Counted from the first letter of the stretch, positions 21,710 to 33,059 are shown. The stretch: DNA of 64,000 nucleotides from Pieris napi (GCF_905475465.1 NC_062249.1:818501-882500), one strand, 5' to 3'. Notes: a model not told the origin generated them from the sequence alone. Numbers and translations: made by a program.

Positions 21710-23965
21710 ACGGTTGTAAGGAGCTGCAACCATCACACCATGTTCCACATGACATTTTAAGTAATTAATAATAAGAACATAAATAAAAACAAAGACCCGT
21801 CCCCTATCAGCAGGAGGCATGGTGAAACAGGAGCACGCACTTACATTCTCGTGGGAACAACACGCAAACACATAGTCGAAATAATTAACATCACCGCATA
21901 CACGAATTCAAGTACGACCAGTCACCACAAGCAGCACCCGTTCACGAGTATGACGCATGGCCAGCCATCGGCCCCCTCGCCATATTTTAGGGAGAGAGAC
22001 AACCCGACGCATGGACGCCGCCACAAGCAATGACATTTAAGCGAGCATGACGATCCTTGAAATGTGGACTTGGCTACATAAGAAAATAATAATAATACTG
22101 AAATAATTGGATACCACATGGATCACGGTTTGTTCCCACTTTACATTAAAACAGTCGTGGATGTTGACGATCGCCCCAGAGTCTGGAAATGCAGCCGAGA
22201 GATTCAGTCGTGTTACCTATAACATATACTGGAGCAACTCATATCCAAGCACTAGGATCGTTTAAATATTCATTTATATTATAATAAGCCTTAGTAAGCA
22301 GTTTTACTTTAATGTACGATTTAAATTTATTTATTGACAACGCTTGTATCTCACTAGGGATTTTGTTGAAAAAACGTATACAATTGCCTTGGAAAGAATT
22401 ACTCGTTTTATGCAGCCTTCTGGTTGGTGCGCTAATTTTGTCTTTATTACGAGTACTATAATTATGGAAGCTACTATTCTTTTTAAAGATATCTATATTT
22501 TTCCGCACATACAAAATATTCTCATAAATGTATTGACTTGCCAGAGTCAAAATATGTAATTCCTTAAATTTGCTTCGGACCGACTCCCGTGGGGACAACC
22601 CACAGATCGCTCTTATAGCCCGCTTTTGCACTACAAATATCGATTTAATGTCAGCTGCATTACCCCACAAAATAACACCATATGACATTATACTATGAAA
22701 ATAGCTGAAATAAACAAGCTTTGCTGTGTTCTCATCCGTAAGATCGCGTATCTTTTTAACTGCGAACGCTGCGGAACTTAGCCTATTCGAAAGACCTTCT
22801 ATGTGTCGGCCCCACTGGAGTTTACTATCTAAAGTAATTCCCAAGAACACCGCATTATCAACAAAGTCTATTTCCTCGTCTTTAATTATTATTTGAGAAT
22901 GACTACTTTTTACATTTGTAGTTACAAATTTAACACATTTTGTCTTCTTTTCGTTTAACTTAAGATTATTTGTATTAAACCAGTGAACTACACTGGAGAT
23001 GGCACTGTTTACGTTATCAAGTGATGGATTTTGTCGTTTCACTTTAAATAAAAGCGAAGTGTCATCAGCAAACAGTACTATCTCGTGAAGCTCCTTTACA
23101 AGAAATGGCAGGTCATTTATATAGACAAGGAATAAGAAGGGACCAAGTATGGAGCCCTGCGGTACTCCCATAGTAACAGAGGATCCCTGTGATATAGCTC
23201 CATTTACATTTACCTTTTGAATTCTATCGCTCAGGTATGATTCCACAAGATTTAGCGCCCTTTCGCCAATGCCATAGTGTTGAAGTTTCTTGATTAGGAT
23301 TTCGTGATGGACACAGTCAAAAGCCTTTGATAAGTCGCAAAAAACTCCAATGGCATCATGAGAATTTTCCCAAGCATTTAAAATCTCGGAAATTAATTGA
23401 ATGCCAGCATCTGCTGTAGAGCGACCTCTTGTAAAACCAAACTGCTGGCTATGCATAATTTTATTATTATTAAAATGTGTCAATAATTGTTCAAGAATGA
23501 TTTTTTCAAAGATTTTACTCAAAGCCGGCAGCACAGATATGGGTCTAAAATTTGTGGGGTCTGAAGTGCTGCCCGTTTTGAATAACGGTGTGATTTTACT
23601 TATCTTCATCTGGTCTGGAAAGACTCCACAATCTATACATTCATTAAATATTATAGCCAACTCTGAACTGATAGTATTGATTACTGATTGTAAAATGAAA
23701 ACAGATACACCCCAAAGATCTTTAGTTTTTTTTATTTTTAGCTGTTTAAATGTTTTTATAATGTCATTGCAGCTAATGCGGCTAAATACAAACTTATGAT
23801 TGCATACAGGAACATTCTTTTTCAATAATAAAAGGGCGGCTGATGGTGAAGACTTTAAAACGCTGGTTGTATTTAAAGGAATGTTAGTAAAAAACTCTTC
23901 AAATGCAGAGGCTACTTCGAGGTCGGAACTAATTACTTTGCCGTAATCGAAACAGTGTTTAAAAA
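21480..23965 (-). mobile_element. 5'-truncated Jockey/CR1-like LINE
   Basis: The RT coding sequence starts inside the ORF near 23965, showing 5' truncation. It is followed by a ~750-bp 3' UTR and ends in a (TTGAATT)n-type simple tail at 21480-21510. The UTR has a 26-base poly-T (minus poly-A) interruption near 21679. Three partial UTR copies (14386, 15796, 26240) show the family is numerous. The last ~180 bp are shared with the LINE at 44700-47780, which has a different internal UTR. Confidence 0.85.
22239..23825 (-). CDS. LINE reverse transcriptase (ORF2 fragment, 528 residues)
   Basis: This is the reverse transcriptase of a non-LTR retrotransposon, which would copy its RNA at a nicked target. 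It contains KITPLFKTGSTSDPTNFRPI (RT motif start), AFDCVHH, GVPQGSILGPFLFLVYINDL and the catalytic FADD near residue 250. The C-terminal part has RAIRAICGLSPRESVR. The reading frame continues upstream of the first Met to about 23965 (FEEFFTNIPLNTT), so the Met is not a natural start. The endonuclease domain is missing. The frame is otherwise uninterrupted, so the insertion is fairly young. It is related throughout to the ORF at 44771-47572. The nearest clade is Jockey/CR1-like (possibly Daphne or Kiri); I did not place it further. Confidence 0.9.
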   Translation of the reverse strand: MKKNVPVCNHKFVFSRISCNDIIKTFKQLKIKKTKDLWGVSVFILQSVINTISSELAIIFNECIDCGVFPDQMKISKITPLFKTGSTSDPTNFRPISVLPALSKIFEKIILEQLLTHFNNNKIMHSQQFGFTRGRSTADAGIQLISEILNAWENSHDAIGVFCDLSKAFDCVHHEILIKKLQHYGIGERALNLVESYLSDRIQKVNVNGAISQGSSVTMGVPQGSILGPFLFLVYINDLPFLVKELHEIVLFADDTSLLFKVKRQNPSLDNVNSAISSVVHWFNTNNLKLNEKKTKCVKFVTTNVKSSHSQIIIKDEEIDFVDNAVFLGITLDSKLQWGRHIEGLSNRLSSAAFAVKKIRDLTDENTAKLVYFSYFHSIMSYGVILWGNAADIKSIFVVQKRAIRAICGLSPRESVRSKFKELHILTLASQYIYENILYVRKNIDIFKKNSSFHNYSTRNKDKISAPTRRLHKTSNSFQGNCIRFFNKIPSEIQALSINKFKSYIKVKLLTKAYYNINEYLNDPSAWI

Positions 23966-24095
23966 AAAGGTTATTTAATAGAGAATGTCCATAGGTGGTT
24001 CCACATCAGTTGACCCTCCCCGTTTTACCCTTGCCCAAAGTTTACAGGTGTGTAGTAATAGTTTAGATTTAAATACATAAAATAGTATAACTTAC

Positions 24096-24444
24096 CTAAA
24101 AACAACACTAGTTTCCTCTTTATCTAAATGAACAGCATCGATGGACCACTTCAATGCAACACCGCTTCTCCCCTCCAGAGGGCCACTGACCACCAGCGCT
24201 GGCAGAAATCTATGAAACCGTTTACGTAACGATCGAACTCTCCGCGGTTTAAAGTAAACACTTTTCGTCCTAAATTCACTAGACCACATGTGCGCACGAG
24301 TGTTTCTTTTCGGTATGAAGTAGGGAGGAGCGAGGCAGGCCTTCTCGGAGAAGCTTGTTGGCGTGAAGTTCCCTTTGATGCTGGAGCCGACGATTGAGTG
24401 AAGCGCGTAGTCCCAGAGGAATGGCGCGTTGAACTGCAGGTGCA
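24096..24444 (-). CDS. CUB-like exon of the CUB-lectin gene (349 bp)
   Basis: The acceptor tcctttctttacag ends at 24445 and the donor TTTAGGTAAGT at 24095. Two bases, 115 open codons and two bases match the phases of the exons at 50065 and 13990. The peptide starts HLQFNAPFLWDYALHSIVG, contains the N-glycosylation site NFT, then a basic stretch RRVRSLRKRFHR and VVSGPLEGRSGVALKWSI. Following the upstream CSW segment, 'HLQFNAPFLWDY' fits the first beta strands of a CUB module. The basic insertion is unusual for CUB and could be a loop or a furin-type site, which I cannot decide. Confidence 0.8.
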
Positions 24445-24540
24445 CTGTAAAGAAAGGATTGATTAATACACCTTACGTATATTAACGTAACAACTGGAGA
24501 TACGAAATAAGCCATAGGTGAAAATCGCGGTTAAAAAAAC

Positions 24541-24797
24541 TAGTGGCGCTACAACCTCGTTAGGTCTGGGCCTCAAGTTTCTGTATCTGTTTTACTATCA
24601 ATTGTCAATCTAATAGGCAAGTAGGTGACCAGCCTCCTGTGCCTGACACACGCCATGAACTTTTTGGGTCTAAGGCAAGTCGGTTTCCTCACGATGTTTT
24701 CCTTCACCGTATGGGCGAATGTTGTTGGTGCGCAACCGGAGATCAAACCTACGACCTCAGGGATGAGAGTCAGCCGCTAAAGACTAACTAACACACG
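24541..24797 (-). repeat. tRNA-derived SINE
   Basis: Same family as 9764-10049. It carries tagtggcgctacaacctcg, then gcctcctgtgcctgacacac and a degenerate B box (gatcaaacctacgacctcag). A ~40-bp internal deletion follows 'gcgaatgtt'. Confidence 0.75.
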
Positions 24798-25491
24798 GCC
24801 TCACACACATACAGACGTGCCTCTATTACTATTTTATACTTTTATAATTGTCTGGAAGAAACTGTTCTTAACATTAAGATCGTCCATTTATACCTACCTT
24901 TATTACTACACGATGGAAATAAAATGTTTATCAATAATGTATAAAATAAATATCCAATTAATTACTCAAAAAGACGCGATTTACTGGGTAAGCACTTTAA
25001 TAACGATTATAATTAAGGACTTTTTGCGTTTAAGAAAAATCAACACGAACATGTATTAAAGTTTAAAAGATAAGCGTTTGCTAACCTTTAAGACGAAATT
25101 CCGAAGAATGTTCCGATATAGATATTTACGGTTAGAACGTTTTATACGAGTTTTCTACTAAAACAGCATCGCTGCTTTCAATTCTATCATATCATTTTAC
25201 ATATATAAAAATTTACGGCAGCTTTTCAGCACGCTGTGCTTCGTCGTCCTTGATATGTAATGCAGATATTATTTGTCTATTTCGCTAATCAATGTTCAGG
25301 TAAATATGTGATCAACGTTTATGTGTCTACTAACAGAAATGCTATTTTATTTCAGTTTTCGAGTCCATAGCCTACCGCCAGCCTTAAAGGTCGTCATAGT
25401 CGTAGAATAGTGACGGATTTCACAAATAGTAAACTTTACAGGGCAGCCATTTCAAAATAATATAACCATTTTAGTTTTTGACATAACTATT

Positions 25492-25640
25492 TGTTGAAAT
25501 GTTTAACAAAATATCATATTAGGTATATGGCTAGCGCCATCTGCTAGACAGTAGACTATGTGTTAATATTGTTTTTACAATAAAGTGTTAGTTGACAGTT
25601 GTTACCCGACCTCTGTGCGTATCATTTACAGGTTATGGGC
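25492..25640 (+). repeat. Possible copia-like LTR with primer-binding site
   Basis: The segment begins TGTTGAAATG, includes a poly(A) signal (acAATAAAgtg) and ends in CA at 25630. GGTTATGGGC follows at once, which matches the initiator-tRNA-Met internal primer site used by copia elements. The putative LTR is 139 bp. No gag or pol remnant follows and the second LTR is absent, so this is a truncated relic at best. Confidence 0.4.
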
Positions 25641-26239
25641 ATTAATTCATATTCTGGTATTATAAAAATTAGCATACAAGCAAACAAAAGGGGTTTTTTT
25701 GAAACAAAATAAAAATAATAACATTAAATTACATAGTTTTCTAGAAACATCACATGTTTCTTTCAAAGCCGTCACTTTACCGACTGATTAATTTGAAATT
25801 TAAAACACATAGAATTTTTATTTTAATGTAGACGTAATATTTAGGCAATGTAGTATCCAAATATGATAAAAAGTGGGTTTTGGATTTTTTTCAAATCCGA
25901 CATTGTTCTACGATCATGACGAGGTGGTAATTCCATGTCTAACATGTAATGTATGTTTTTCCAAATGCTACATGGATTTTATCAATATCTCCGATATCGC
26001 GATAGCGCTGTGAACATTTCACTGAAGGCAACCCATATCCTGTCGGAAATTGGTTCGGCCGGACAGTTTTAGGGCACACCCATGTTATGATCTATAATCT
26101 GTGACAAATTTAGGTTAATTTATAGGTATATCTTTGAATATCGGTTTGACATGTTGTGTAGAGTATAATACGTTTTCGATTTTATAATAATGTAGTTACT
26201 CTACTGTATTAAGCTGAGTTATTTCTGCTATAAAAAGTA

Positions 26240-26472
26240 AAGTAAAAAAATCATTTAATCAGGTACAACATAATGTAGGTACACTTATGACTCGTCAGTA
26301 AAGATATTAATGCTTCTAATTTTACATTTACTGCCAGTTCTTAAATCAAGGGCGTAGAACGGAAGAGAAGAACTGGCAATAAACTCTCCGACACTCTTTT
26401 TATTCGCCAATATATATATATTTTTTTTACACAACATTTGTAAGGAGCTGCAACCATTACATATATACATTA
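26240..26472 (-). repeat. LINE tail and 3'-UTR fragment
   Basis: It contains aaatcatttaatcaggta, gcttctaattttacatttac, gggcgtagaacggaagagaa and aaggagctgcaaccattac. It matches the 3' end of the LINE at 21480-23965. It is followed at 26474 by acagggtgtcccaaaagt, a phrase common at insect transposon ends, but no partner end was confirmed. Confidence 0.7.
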
Positions 26473-27530
26473 TACAGGGTGTCCCAAAAGTCGACGTCAA
26501 GTCGAAATTTTCTCATAGGTAATGCCACACCAGTTATCAGAAAAATTAAAAAAAAAAATTAAGTCTTGTATTTTTGAAGTTATGGAAATTTATATTTAGT
26601 ATAGATGTTAAACCAGGAATTGGTGTAAAAGTAATGTATATATATCTTATATTAGTTTAATATTCATATTTATAAGACAGCTTTATGTAAATTCTAGTGA
26701 AGATTGGAGCCATAGTTTTGTAATAGGACTTTTATCTGATATGCTTGACTAGATAATAAATTAAAACGTTTAATACATTTTCACGGTAATACAAGTGAGA
26801 AATATTTGTCTTTAATACTTTTTAGTGCATTTTGGAGTCAGTTCAATTTTTTTATTAATTCAATACCAGATTGCTTGGCACGCTTATATATATATTATTT
26901 AACAAGTTATATTTCTATGCAAATAATACAAAATATAAATTCTTTATTTTATAAAAGATTCCAAAACGTAATCCTTCTATAACAAGCTTCGACGCTTGCT
27001 AGTTTTATGCGGGGATTTAAAAGTTGACATCGAAAGCGCTCAACTAAAATTAAACTACACTTTAATTCGAAGATTATGAAAATATTTTTAAAGTACGAAG
27101 ATATTTACGAGTGCTGTCCATTAATATTTTAAATTCGATAAATTTTGTACCAACCATGAACCATACTAGCCATAAAGCCTACTTCATAATATGAATTGTT
27201 TCTTCTTATTTACGTTTTTATTTTAACAAAATATACTTCCCGCCCTAGCTCATTCCCAACTTAGTATAAGTAGTATCAGTAAATTAATTCAAATGATATT
27301 TTGGAAAAATGTAATTTCGTAAAGAAACTGTGACTCTACAACAGCTGGAGATTGCTTGTCTTAGGTTCGATATTCAGCAAAACAAATTATTGCGTGTTGA
27401 AGGCACAAAAGGTTCACGGACATGCTTTACAAAAATTACCAATGTTTAGGACGGAAATATGACTAAGAGTTACGGGACTTTAAAAAACATGTGTACTTAA
27501 CTATTATATGTCGTACGTTACAATCTTTTT

Positions 27531-27726
27531 GCAATGGGCAAGTATCACCCTTCTGTGCTTGACACACGCCGTCGACTTCTTTTACGGCTGTTTCCTCATT
27601 ATGTCTTCCTTCATACCAGTGAATGTTAAGTGCGTACATAGACAAAGAGTCCATTTGTGCAGGTTCGAAAACCTACAATGTAAGAGATGCGAGTCGCACG
27701 CTGAATCCACTAGACTAACACTGCTA
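27531..27726 (-). repeat. tRNA-derived SINE (3'-truncated)
   Basis: Same family. It retains cacacgccgtcgacttc, the tRNA head (gagtcgcacgctgaatccac) and aacactgct at its right end. The 3' tail half is missing. Confidence 0.7.
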
Positions 27727-28800
27727 AAATTGTTATTAAATGTTGCCGATACGTAAAATAATAGGAACTATCTTTATGGCTATAAAAATGTATATCGTAT
27801 AACTTAATATTATCTTCAATACACTCAATAAACAACTATAAATAATATATCTAACGCAAGAACTCATCAGTACCAATCTAGAGGATATTATGAAAAAGAT
27901 ACAGGATGTAGATTTTTTCGAATTTTTATAAGAATTAGTAAAAAAAGTCAATTTTCTTTTAAAAACGCAAAATAAATTATAACTCTGCAGGGGTTGAGCT
28001 TAGAGACCTCCCGTAGAACAATTTTTTGCAGCTAATGACCTCATCTATCCCCTATTTGCGTTTGATCCACGAATTTTTGGCCAGCCTGTATATCGCTTAA
28101 ATAGCTTTTAATAACAATGAAAATGTCATTTTCCTCGATCCTTTACAAAACTTAACATGAACACGGAACACTAATAATTATGAAAAACAAAGCGAAAACA
28201 TAAATGTTTGTTTGGCTTAATAAGTATATTTCATTGTTATCCTCCGTGAATTAAAGACACGATGTTTTTCTTGGATCGCAATTATTTTTCCTTGTCCGTA
28301 ATTAGTTGGCCAAAATGAAGCTAATATTAGCATTGTTTATATTTTTTTATCTTATCGTAATATTATAGGAAGTTAAGCTTATGAAAATAAAAGATTTACC
28401 TTTTTTTATGGATAAAGTATTTTTCAAGTTTCTATTTCAATTTCAAGAATATAATATCGGATTTACATAATGCGAAACCTAATAATATAATACGTAGATT
28501 ACTTAATACCACGTCTTCATGTATTTACGTAATTTGTATTGAAGGGATCTAAATAAATGCTTGAATATAAATCACTCAATTATAAGAAAAAACAGTGCCG
28601 CTACAAGCTTTAAAGGTCAGATTTCTTCATCTGTTTAAAAACAAAAACACACACTCATAGACACACAAAATAACAATAATCAAAGAAAAAATTAAATAAA
28701 AAATATAATATGAGAGATATAAAAAAAATCCTTTTCCCATTCGGTTCGTTTCAAGTTTGCAATGATCATATTTTTTTTCTAATGTTGGCGATGAGCCTGT

Positions 28801-30048
28801 AGTCCGGTCAATTTAGACATCCAAGGTTACAATAATTCGCACTTGGCTGAATATTGGTAGGATTGCTCAATACACTATTATAAAGGAAATGTGAAAAGTC
28901 CTCATCGATCCGGCACGTGCAAAAAAATTTACTCCGGGTCAAAGATCACAAAAATGGGTTTTTCGCGATTTTCAGCAAAATGGTAAGTTTTATCATAAAA
29001 ATAGTTTAGACAAAATTGTAGATCAGATAATTATTTATAAAAAATGTCCAAATACTTTTTTCCTAAGAGCCACCATTTTTGAGATATAACGATTCAAAAA
29101 ATTGAAAGAGTTGTAATCGTCATAATATGCACACGTTTCCACGCCACCTTTGAGGTAGTGTACTTAGCGCTTTTTTTTAATGTGGTTTCCCCGGTAGGCC
29201 TATTCCACTGATCTTTTATGATTCTGTTTAATTTGAAACTATTGAATAACTGTAGATATTGACAAGGGTTGAAAATGATGAAAGGGGTGTAAATTACAAA
29301 AAATAAGAAAATTTATCCGTCTGAATCTAAATCATCATTAACTTCTGCTTTCTCTTGTTCTTGGTCTTCTTCTCTTCCTTCTCCTTCTTCTCCTTCTTCT
29401 TCTTTATCTTCTTCATTCTGGGTGTTAATAAATTGTCACAATAATGACACATCGCATGTCTCTTCGTCAACATCAAATGAATCTTCAATTGTTGGCAATT
29501 CAACATTGGAGCATGACCGCTACAGAACAAAACAGTCCAACTTTTTTGCAACCACATTTAGCACTACATCCCTTTTTACAGTTGCAAAAAATGGTGTTTA
29601 GTAGTTTTTCTGGTGCAGGTGGAAGTAAAGTCTATATGTATTTTATATGTGTAAGTCACACTGACCGATAGAACGATATTTTTGCTTGTATTACGGCTTC
29701 AGTGATGTATATACGTGGTGTATACTTACTTATACATATTATGACGATTACAACTCTTTCAACTTTTTGAATCGTGATATCTCAAAAACGGTGGCTCTTA
29801 GGAAAAAATGTATTGAAACATTTTTTATAGATAATTATCTGATCTACATACTTACCATTTTGCTGAAAATCGCGAAAAACCCATTTTTGTGATCTTTTAC
29901 CCGGAGTAAAATTTTTTGCACGTGCCGGATCGATGAGAACTTTTCACATTTCCTTTATAATAGTGTATTGAGCAATCCTACCAATATTCAGCCAAGTGCG
30001 AATTATTGTAACCTTACCCCTATTTTTTAGTCTAATTTGACCGGATTA
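28801..30048. mobile_element. Long-TIR DNA transposon (1,248 bp) inserted into a SINE
   Basis: The inverted terminal repeats are ~330 and ~314 bp long (28801-29129 and 29735-30048), ending AGTCCGGTCAA and TTGACCGGATTA. The 4-bp direct repeat ctgt flanks it. The flanks join into the SINE phrase 'gagcctgtgccgtc...gggtctaagg', giving the empty site. The central ~600 bp carry minus-strand coding debris: a Cys-rich segment CKKGCSAKCGCKKVGLFCS and then a Glu-rich tail ending in a stop near 29325, with internal stops or frameshifts. The Cys-rich pattern resembles CXC/TSO1-like zinc domains. No transposase core is visible, so it is non-autonomous. Superfamily unknown to me. Confidence 0.75.
29325..29600 (-). 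pseudogene. Cys-rich plus acidic-tail ORF remnant inside the long-TIR element
   Basis: On minus, CKKGCSAKCGCKKVGLFCS is followed in the next frame by ELPTIEDSFDVDEETCD and, after a stop, a run rich in Glu, Gly and Asp ending NDDLDSDG and a stop. These look like the C terminus of the element's former protein. The poly-(GAA) part could also be a simple repeat, so the acidic tail is less certain. Confidence 0.35.
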
Positions 30049-30937
30049 CTGTGCCGTCATTTTTTTTGGGTCTAAGGCATGTCGTATTCATATAAATAAC
30101 TATACAAAAGTCTATGTCTACTATTATAAGAAAGTCTATGCGTCTATATTTATACTGTCAGAAACTAATTATTGTATCAATAAGTACCTAGTGTTTCGTC
30201 AAGTATTTTCGTTAATACAATAATTTAATTTTAAACGCATGTATTCTGCTTATATGATGCATACTACTGCTTTTGTTATTAGGTTACGGAGTGCTTTAAG
30301 TTTTCAACACAAGAATCTAAAGTTGTTTTTGTATTACGACGTATCCCATTTCACATAATTCATTTGCCGTCCCCTAAGTTCTTTTAATATAGACATGCTT
30401 CGTTCGATTAATATGCATTCAAGATTTTGTCTCAGTACTTGTAAGTTTACACTGATAGAGCGAGTCCGTAATATTTATGAATTTTGCACTAAGAAAGCCT
30501 TAATTAAAGCAGAAATTCATCACGCTAAATGGCAGTTTATCAAGAGAGGCAATAATTTTGCTACAGAGCGCGGATGCGGTTCTTAAACAATTCATCAAAG
30601 CAGAGGGAGTTTAAGAAGCCTTATTTAGTTTAATTATCGCGCCAGGCGGTTGTCAAGCCGTAACCCCTAGTGTACATACATTTATCATTTTCCTTTACGC
30701 CGTCAGAATGTATGCTACGAAAAATGGAATAACGTAATAATAAATTGATATATGGAAAACTTGAGTAGCTCTCCGTGGGTGTTTTATTTTTATTAGTAAC
30801 CTTTTAGAGTTTAAAACGCAGACGTTATTTTGGCAAGCATCTTTTGACTCCCTATCAAAATATGCTGCAGATACAATTGTGGCCGTGGCTGTCGGTGTAT
30901 TTGGAACTGAACATAATATGTATATCTTAATATTTAG

Positions 30938-31305
30938 AAATTACGTGTCACGTTGTTTGTCCGCTATGGACTCCTAAACTGCCGAACCCATATCAATCAA
31001 ATTTGCACACCGTGTGTAGTTTGATCCAACTTAAAAGGTAGGATAGCTTACATCTCAATTTATACCCGCAATATTATTTTATTGCAAAATATTTGTTTAT
31101 TATTTGATAGTCACAATTCTAACAAATGGCGCTGTGTTGAAAGTACCAACGTTTCACATAAGCTACAATTTAATGGCATAACCACCAAAAAAGCATGGTG
31201 GTCCCCATGACTGGTGTTCTCCTACCGTTTCCCTTGAATAGTTTGCTACTATGTAATATAACAAAAACCTTAGCCACAGCAACGCTTGGTCGGTCCGCTA
31301 GTATT
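30938..31305. repeat. LINE-derived non-coding repeat
   Basis: It contains cgttgtttgtccgctatgga, acaaatggcgctgtgttgaa and ggtggtccccatgactggt, and ends cttggtcggtccgctagta. The last phrase has the 'GGxCxGxCxGCTAGTA' form of a widespread insect RTE-like 3' end. No ORF. Confidence 0.5.
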
Positions 31306-31729
31306 CAATATAAATTAAAATAGATGTCTCAGTCTATGCTATACATGTGGATGTTAAATAATTATAGCTAGAGTTAAAGATAATTGTGTTTATTACAAAT
31401 TACTTGTGTATAACTTAGAGTGACGCAGACGACAAAATGGATTTTTAACTATTTGACAATTGACCATCGATGACCATAGATAACCACAGACTATGAACAT
31501 ATATTTATATGGGAATTAACAGAGACGAACTTAAAAGAAATAATGTTAACAATTGGTTAAGAGGCATTTTTCTAGAGTTTGCTGTAAATGTTATACAAAA
31601 AGTTCTTAAAAGGAATACCATTTACTTAACTTGTACAATATATACTTAACTTATTTAGTACCTCCGACGACATCATAGTCAGGGAATTAGGTAGAAAATG
31701 TATATATGTATATTAAAAAAAAAATCTTT

Positions 31730-31799
31730 CTTTCCGACGGCTGATTGTATTCGACTCACCCGAATACTTACAAAACGTGTTTCAGTTTTGCCGTAATAG
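31730..31799 (+). other. Candidate 5' UTR exon of the gene at 32269-33059
   Basis: A strong donor (aatagGTAAGTATAC) begins at 31800. It would join to the acceptor at 32268 over a 469-bp intron. The sequence before it has no ATG in a compatible frame, so it would be untranslated. There is no direct evidence of transcription. Confidence 0.25.
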
Positions 31800-32124
31800 G
31801 TAAGTATACTTCCATTGTACATTGTGCGTGTTGAACCAGCTATAAAAATTAATTAAAAGCTGTTATTACTTTCATAGTCCGTTAATTAATATGCCGCAAT
31901 AATGCACAACATGGATTTCATACACATTATTATATGTAAGTGTGAATTTAGTAGTTAAAAGAATTTAAATGGGCCTATTCTATCTCACTTTGTTTGAAAG
32001 ACGCTAAAATTATAAATTACTTAATAATTATTTGTTTGTTGTTTTTTCACTAACTAGAATATACACGTTTCATGTACCTTATAGCTTATGTAGTTATATT
32101 TAAGAGAAAAGGGGACAACAGTAT

Positions 32125-32187
32125 TGGCCTAATAAATGGCTTCAATATGCGGCTGTCATGCCTGATCATAAGTTCGATCCCCGGATT
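32125..32187 (+). repeat. SINE tRNA-head fragment
   Basis: It has tattggcctaataaatggct as a degraded A-box region and agttcgatccccgg as the B box, then diverges. It is a fragment of the common SINE family. Confidence 0.5.
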
Positions 32188-32327
32188 TTAAAATTTACTT
32201 TCCATGAACTTTTAAAATTTAAAATATTTTATTTTTCTCACATTTTTTAAACCCATCCATTATTCCAGTATTATTCGTCCTACCGACTTACACCATACAT
32301 ATATTCGACGAAAAGGCAGACGATTTA

Positions 32328-33059
32328 ATGGACAAGTACCTAGTGGATGTTTACACAATAAGATCCAGATTTAACTCTCCGTTACAAAACCCAGCTCCAA
32401 ATTTCATATCCGAAACCACATTATCGCCACGCAAGCGCCCATATCGCGCAACCAAACATCCCGTGAAAAATGCTCGCTTCAATTTAACTAAATCGCAGTT
32501 CTTAGAAAACCGGCAAAACGAAAAAGTAGCAGCCATACTAAAAGCAGAAAATAATCCGCCGCCAAACTTCGAAATTGACGAATTAAATGTGCAATCGAGG
32601 AGATTTGATAGCATTCGTAAAGATAGCCTAAAGCGCAAGGATGAATACTTAAGAGAAATATACTGGTATTACACAAAAGATGATTATGGCGATAAAGCTA
32701 AATCTCGTAAAAACAGAACTATTCGGTTGATGGAACAGTTCATATATGAGACTCAGTATAAGTTGACGTATGTACAAGTTCTGCGGAAGAAATACATTTT
32801 GCAGCCGAGGTATAGAATTGGCTACTGTTTTTCATTATTGGCGAATTTGCGAAATCAGCAGTTTGTTCTGTTCGATGCGTTACGGCGTAATAGGGAAATT
32901 TGGACAACGTTGTACATTCATCTTAAGCTATATGAGAAGATAGTGAGGCTGGATGTAGATATACGAGACTTAATAGCATATATAAAGAAATTAAATTGGG
33001 ACAGGATGCCGAAAGAGGAACCATCCTACTTCGATAGCGTTAAGCATATGCAACAATGA
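32328..33059 (+). CDS. Uncharacterised basic 243-residue protein, antisense within a CUB-gene intron
   Basis: I do not recognise the family. The frame is intact for 243 codons from ATG 32328 (MDKYLVDVYTIRSRF) to TGA, with AATAAA five bases after the stop. It is rich in Lys, Arg and Tyr, with one Cys and no signal peptide or membrane segment. The N-terminal ~70 residues are basic and Pro-containing; the rest is likely helical (DSIRKDSLKRKDEYLRE, LYEKIVRLDVDIRDLI). The frame is also open upstream to a good splice acceptor (catccattattccag) at 32268, reading LFVLPTYTIHIFDEKADD before the Met. The exon may therefore begin at 32269 and coding could start in an unseen earlier exon. It converges on the palindrome and Helitron to its right. 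A nuclear, cytoskeletal or mitochondrial role is guesswork. Confidence 0.7.
   Translation: MDKYLVDVYTIRSRFNSPLQNPAPNFISETTLSPRKRPYRATKHPVKNARFNLTKSQFLENRQNEKVAAILKAENNPPPNFEIDELNVQSRRFDSIRKDSLKRKDEYLREIYWYYTKDDYGDKAKSRKNRTIRLMEQFIYETQYKLTYVQVLRKKYILQPRYRIGYCFSLLANLRNQQFVLFDALRRNREIWTTLYIHLKLYEKIVRLDVDIRDLIAYIKKLNWDRMPKEEPSYFDSVKHMQQ

Larger units (their letters stand above)
13991..24095 (-). other. Intron (10.1 kb) of the CUB-lectin gene
   Basis: The donor is GGTAAGT at 24095 and the acceptor AG at 13991. It contains LINE tails, SINEs, MITEs and a LINE. The stretches 14700-15790, 16820-17680, 19330-19950 and 20690-21280 show nothing recognisable beyond AT-rich DNA. Confidence 0.75.

Noticed and set aside
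24279..24515. Second open frame across the CUB exon at 24096-24444
   Set aside because: Its phase fits no neighbouring exon and it crosses the strong acceptor at 24445.
26474..28095. acagggtgtcccaaaagt and agcctgtatatcgc as possible ends of one transposon
   Set aside because: The two sequences are not convincing inverted repeats and no target duplication flanks them.
30395..30586. 63-codon plus-strand open frame as a possible upstream exon of the gene at 32269
   Set aside because: Neither end shows a splice donor in a matching phase and its composition is not coding-like.
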